A DNA stretch of 64,000 bases. Origin: Pisaster brevispinus (lineage: Eukaryota > Echinodermata > Asteroidea > Forcipulatida > Asteriidae). Made by a program: the position numbers and the translations under genes. The stretch covers positions 5,536,001 to 5,600,000 of the forward strand of contig JAMKCF010000011.1 in assembly GCA_023634235.1 (NCBI GenBank). The letters run 5' to 3'. Positions 42,301 to 48,300 of the stretch are shown here, piece by piece (position 1 is the stretch's first letter; every line of letters starts with the position of its first letter). Under the pieces are notes generated by a model. It was not told the DNA's origin. It made no database searches and was given only the letters and a program-made list of their open reading frames with translations.

Positions 42301-45300
42301 ATTTGCTAGGGATCCATACTGGCAGAAAATTTGGATGAATACCTCTGGATATTTTCACATTCGGCGTAAAATTTACTTGTCACTCTCTTTAAACTTTTGA
42401 TGTCAAAAAAAGTTACACATCCCTCTTCACTGTTAAACGCCCCAACAGAAGTTGTAATATCATAACTATTACTTTTAGTAAAAACAACATAATTTCAGAC
42501 AGTTTGAGAAAACAACTATTTTCCCAACAGATGCTAAAGAATACAAATAAGGAATGTTTACGAGCGCATTGATAAGAATGTTGTAATGAATTGGAATATG
42601 GAATATTCAAATCAATGAAGCAAAGCAGAGTTGATTGGAACATTCCATCTTTCAATGACTGAAAATATTCTCTCTATTGTACCAATGCAAAACATCCATT
42701 TGTTTTATATAACATTCAAGGAGCTCTTTGTCATTTGATTGGGAGGGTAGTAAACTAGGATGGGATGAAAATGTACAGAAAATGTAGTACCAAAATGCAC
42801 CATTTATCAAATGAAAAGATCTACTTGTGTGTTATATAATTCAAGTGTGATACTAGGGTGACACTATACAGTTATTTTTCTGCATTATGGTGATGCATGG
42901 CACTAAGGTGACAATTTCATCTTGGCCTAATATCTTTCTACCAATATTTTTGACATGTTAGTGTCGCAAACAGACTTAAATGATTCCTTTGGCAGAAACA
43001 AGCTATTTTACAGATTAGGGTTAGTGTGGTGCAACAGTCTACAGAAAAGCCCCCCTACCCTGGCAAAGATGTTTGTTATTATTGTTATGTCAAAAACTAA
43101 ATTGGAAGATAATTTTAGACGATTTAAGAAAACAAACATTCAGAGGGAATTTTATTTACCGTATCAAGAAACCCGACTAAGTCCATTGCATTGGTCAGTT
43201 CAGCCATCATTGCCTTCAATCTCTTGGGATCCGAGAGGCTTGGTCCATTGGTCAGGTACCTAAAGTGAACAAAAATAAATTTAAAAAATCGTAAATATTT
43301 CCCAAAATGTTTGTTAAAATATCTGTCTTAAAAAACTCAAGGATTAAAAACAATGGTAGCAGCCGTCTTTTCCCAGCTTTCTCTGGTCATACGTTGGAAA
43401 AAACGGAAAAGAAGAAGTGGATGTGGATATAGCACAAATAACATCAAGAGTAGTTAATCGCAACAAACAATAGTTACCGCCCCAAAACTGCCCTGAGCTA
43501 CAGGCAAGCTTGGTGGCAGTTTTGTAGTCAAGTATACTTTTAAGTCAAGTATCAAGTACTGCTGAATACTAGGGTGGTCGAGTAGTAATCAAATAGGCGT
43601 ACTTTGGCCTGCGAGTAAGAGTACAAGTGTCCGAGTACCGAGTATTCTAATATCCGAGCACCAAGTCCAACAGCTGAGTACCAAGTACTTGGATCTCTGA
43701 GTTGGAGTCTGAAAACAGAGCTTTTCTATTGGGAATTCCATTTTTCTAGGGAGCACCAATGTCAACATTGGGGCACTGGAAGCAATAGCCTCAATGACAT
43801 CACTGACCCATTTGGAATTGGGAATCTAAATAGCATTTTTTCATCGTGGGTTGACGAAAGGGTCAACCAGCTAGATTATGACTAATGGAGAGATATTCCC
43901 AAAAGCCAATTATGTTGCATCATTCCTTTAACCGCACTCCAGTGACACAAATCTACACTTTCACTCGTTGAAATTCGATTAACACCAACGATCAATCCCC
44001 ATGCAATTATATCCGTACTGAATGCACACAAAAACTGAATCCAAGCAGCTTTGGACTGATCCGTAAACCCAACACCCATGAAATCTAGCCCACTCACTTG
44101 TACTTATCAGCGTCTGACATCTTGTATTTCTTCTGCTGTTCTGGAGAAAGCCCGGCAAACATGTAGTAGAAGATGTGGAAGTTCTCCTCTCCTTTGTTCT
44201 GGAAGACGACCCTGGATTTCTCCAGTAGGTATTCCGAAATCTTTGCACCCATCACTGCAAGAAAAGAATTTCAAATACAAATTCAAATTCCACTCAAAAG
44301 AAATGAATTAGAAACGCAATACTTTCAATTCATTCCCATTATTTATTTTCTACTCATGTTGCAAGAAAGGGAGATTGACTCAGCTAGGGTAGAAACCTGA
44401 GGCCATTTTCAACTTGTTTGCATTCATACTATAGGTCCTTTTGATTGGTAAGATAAAGACCTAATGAACTTTAAAAAAAGCAATCAAACCATAAAGAAGA
44501 CTAAAACTAAACAAGATAGACAAAAAAGACAACGTTAGAGGGCTATAGCAAAAATAGTAAATAAATATATGAAAAAGATAGTACTACTTGTAGCTAAAAG
44601 AAACATATACACAAAGTATTAGCCAATTACAGGCATGATACTTAGAATGATCTTGAAAAGGCCAGGGTGGTTTCTTCTCATTAAAGACCACCTTAACAAC
44701 GAAAATACAATTTTTTGTAATAAAGGAACATTTCAAAGAGAACCAAAGCAAGGAGGCAATTGCCTCCGATAAGTTTCAGGCCTACAATTTCCTTTTTTCT
44801 TTCATTTACCTTTCCCTTCTTGGAATTTGAGTTGGATGTACTTGCCGAACCTACTGGAGTTGTCATTCATGGTGGTCTGTGCATTGCCAAACGCCTCTAG
44901 GAGAGGGTTCACCTGTAATTCACATCACAATTATCTCAATAAATTGCACATCAAGGAAAATATCATGCCTATTCAACATTACTGAATACATTCAGACTCA
45001 AACACAAACGTCCCAAAGATTACATTAGATCGGACAAATTTGAAATAACATTTTTGAAGAAAAACCACTATTGTAAATTTTGCCTAAACGATGTAAGCGG
45101 ATAATAATTTTCTTCTTTTACACAAAATACTAATACACCTCTGGTGTATAGAAAACTAAATCACATATCCATGAAGTATAAAAATGACAAATAAGATATG
45201 AAAAGTAAATCCCTTTATAATAAAAAAAAACCAATCAGTGTATTTTTTCCCTCAAAGGATGTGAGCTCTTTATTCCCATCTTTGAATATCAGCTACCATA

Positions 45301-48300
45301 TTGCCAATTATAATTATAGATATTTACTGTACTTTGGGGTTCATTCAGAACACTTCATGCATTATTCAGTTTTCCTCATGATTTATTCAACACTCACTCT
45401 ACACTTTAAACAAACCTGAAGGATCTGTTGCTCCAGTTGTGACTTCCCTTTGCACAGCTCAATCAGTTGCTTGATGATGAATTTTGTACTCTCCGTCTTC
45501 CCGGCCCCACTCTCACCACTAAGGGGAAACAGTGCAAAATGCAGATCGCATAATGAATATTCATCCAATCATGAATATTAATGAATGATGTCATAATGAA
45601 CACTGATATTATGAATGGTTTAATAAATTACATTTTTAGGAAAATAGTGTAGAAAACGTCGATCTGGGACAGATCAGTGAGAGCTTGCAATGCCAAAATT
45701 TACATTTCTGACATGTTTTTCACTTAGTGCTAAAATATTAGTTCAGACACTCTCTTGAGCGATTTTGTTTTTCCATCTTCACACAGAATTTGCTTATCAG
45801 CTTTTTGTTTGCCTATTACCCACCTCCCAAAGTCACAGAAAGCTTCATGCTTGGATAGCTGATACCCTATCTTGTGTGTGGTGAAAAACCCCTGACAATT
45901 GGTTCCCCCGGAAAAAAAGCATTTATTCACAAGTTATACTCAAGAACTGCATTGTTCTCGGAGGCAATGGAGGCAGTGACCTCGGTGTGGAGAAGTATCA
46001 AGCCTGTTTCAATACAAACCATACAAAATGAACAGTAAACTAACAGCTGTTTGAGGTTCTAAAAAATGCAGTTCTTAAGTTACAAAATGTGAATGAATGT
46101 ATTTTTCCGGTGAGCCAATTGTCAGGGGGTTTCAACAAACACAAGCTAGGGTATCAGCTATCCAAGCATGCAGCTATCAGTAAGCCAAAACTTGATGCCT
46201 CTTGAAATGTTTCCTTTCCCTCATTGAGACACCCTTTACCAAGGAAACTGTCTTGCCCTAACAAGAGCAAAACATCAGGCTTGTTGATATGGCAAACTTG
46301 TTGCAATTTGACATCAATGCCCTTTGCCATTGCCTCGGTGCCCCATGAAACGCTCCAGTACAAATGTACAAGTCCCATCATTGGGGTGCCCTTTACCAAG
46401 GAAAAATATACTGCCCTTACAAAAGCAAAACATCAATCAGGCCATTTTGAAATATTTTTAACTTGTTGCAAATTGAAACATTTAGTCAACATATCCTTAT
46501 ACAGACAATAAGCGGAAACGATATTCAGGAGGTGCTAGAACAACTATTTCACAACCGTACACCTTTTCTCAACTTGCAAGCTGTTCATTATTCCTTTCAT
46601 ATTGAAATTACATGTATAATTGAAGGTGTTATAAATATTACCAGACCTCTTAACAACCACAAACAGGCCACAAAAATTGTCGAATCATGTTATGTACAAT
46701 ATACAGGAATACAAGATACACACACACATGTAAGTTTACAGAGTCACTTTGAAGTGCCACTGTCAGAAATGTGTCATGCTTTGTGTATATTTGTGTATGG
46801 TGTATAGTCCAAAGGTTAAAACATAATCAATTGATACCACAAGAGAGATATTGGAGATCACAGAGGTAACTGTACCTGGTAATTTAATTACTAACTTAAC
46901 AAACTCAATTGTCTTTTGAAACTCGACTATGCATTAAATCAACTATATTTGCATTTGGTGGGGATACAGTCAAATGAACATAATTAAATACATCATTAAA
47001 TTGTTAATTCCGAATTTAACATTGTGCTTGGTTGGGGGAGAGGGGAGGGGGGAGCTGTTTAAAAACAGGATACCATGTCAGCACCACACCCACACCACAC
47101 AGTTTTCAACTGTGTGGATCAAGAATCAACATTAATTGTAAATAGTAGGAGAGAGAGTGTTCATTTGGGTTTCTTCAGTTGTGTATAGGAGCGTCCCAGT
47201 CAACAATCCCAGTCCCCTGGGTCTGCCCTAGGGAGATCTTACCTGATAACAATGCATTGGTTTTTCTTGCCTCCCACGGCGCTACCTGTAACCATGGCTT
47301 GGTATGATGAATCGGACACGGCGAAGATGTGCGGTGGATTGTCCGTCCTCATCTTGTTCTTGTACATCTCACAATGCTGGAATAAAAACACCCCCCAAGG
47401 AAATTCAATCAAAGCGAACCATAGCACTGGTACCGACCAAGCATAGCACTCAAGGTACACTAACATTATTATAACAGTTATTTCATTCCTATTATAGATT
47501 TATCCCAGCTCCTATGGGGCCACTTGATTCAGTTTTGATTTCTTCAAATTCCAAAAAGTTTGTACTCTTTCTCTTATCTTAAATCAACTGAAAGTAGTTT
47601 TACATGTTGTAGCTTATGTCACTGGTGTTAACATTTCAGAGATAAGCACCGCATGATAACCTGTTTGAGCAACATATTGATGTACAATTACAAAAGAGAG
47701 GTTAATTATTTAAAAGGAATTCAGTTTTTAAATCAGAAAACAGTGTTTGACAATCGTCTGCTGAGCAAAAAAAAGCAGGATACCGTCACAAATGTACATG
47801 TGACCTGGTATTTTGCCTGGTAACCTTATTTTGATAAAGCATAACTTTGTTGTACTTTTCAGTAACAGCTCTATAAACTGGGTCCAGGTTATCTGAACCG
47901 TTCACTGATACACCAGGTGGATATTTTTGCAGGTAGTTGTAACAAGATGTAGAAATCATGCATCTCAACTTGAATTCTAACTAGTGATTGAGCAATTACA
48001 CTTGGAAAGGGTTTGTGTAACTCTAATACGCACTTACCTGTTGACCGTAAATACCAATGTCCCTGAAGGGATTAACTGCAACGAGGATGTCACCGACATA
48101 TGTCTAAAAAGAAAGCGTTAAGAGGGTCATGTTAAATGCAGCTGATATCACTACAGGCAGAATGAGAGACGAGGCCAAGGGGAATGGGGTGGAAACCTCC
48201 TAGTCCAATTTAAAATAAGAAGGAAAAGAGAGAAGACACATTCACAAAAAGAGAGAGCTGTTTAGGGGACTCTGTTTTTGATGATAATCAGAACATCCAG

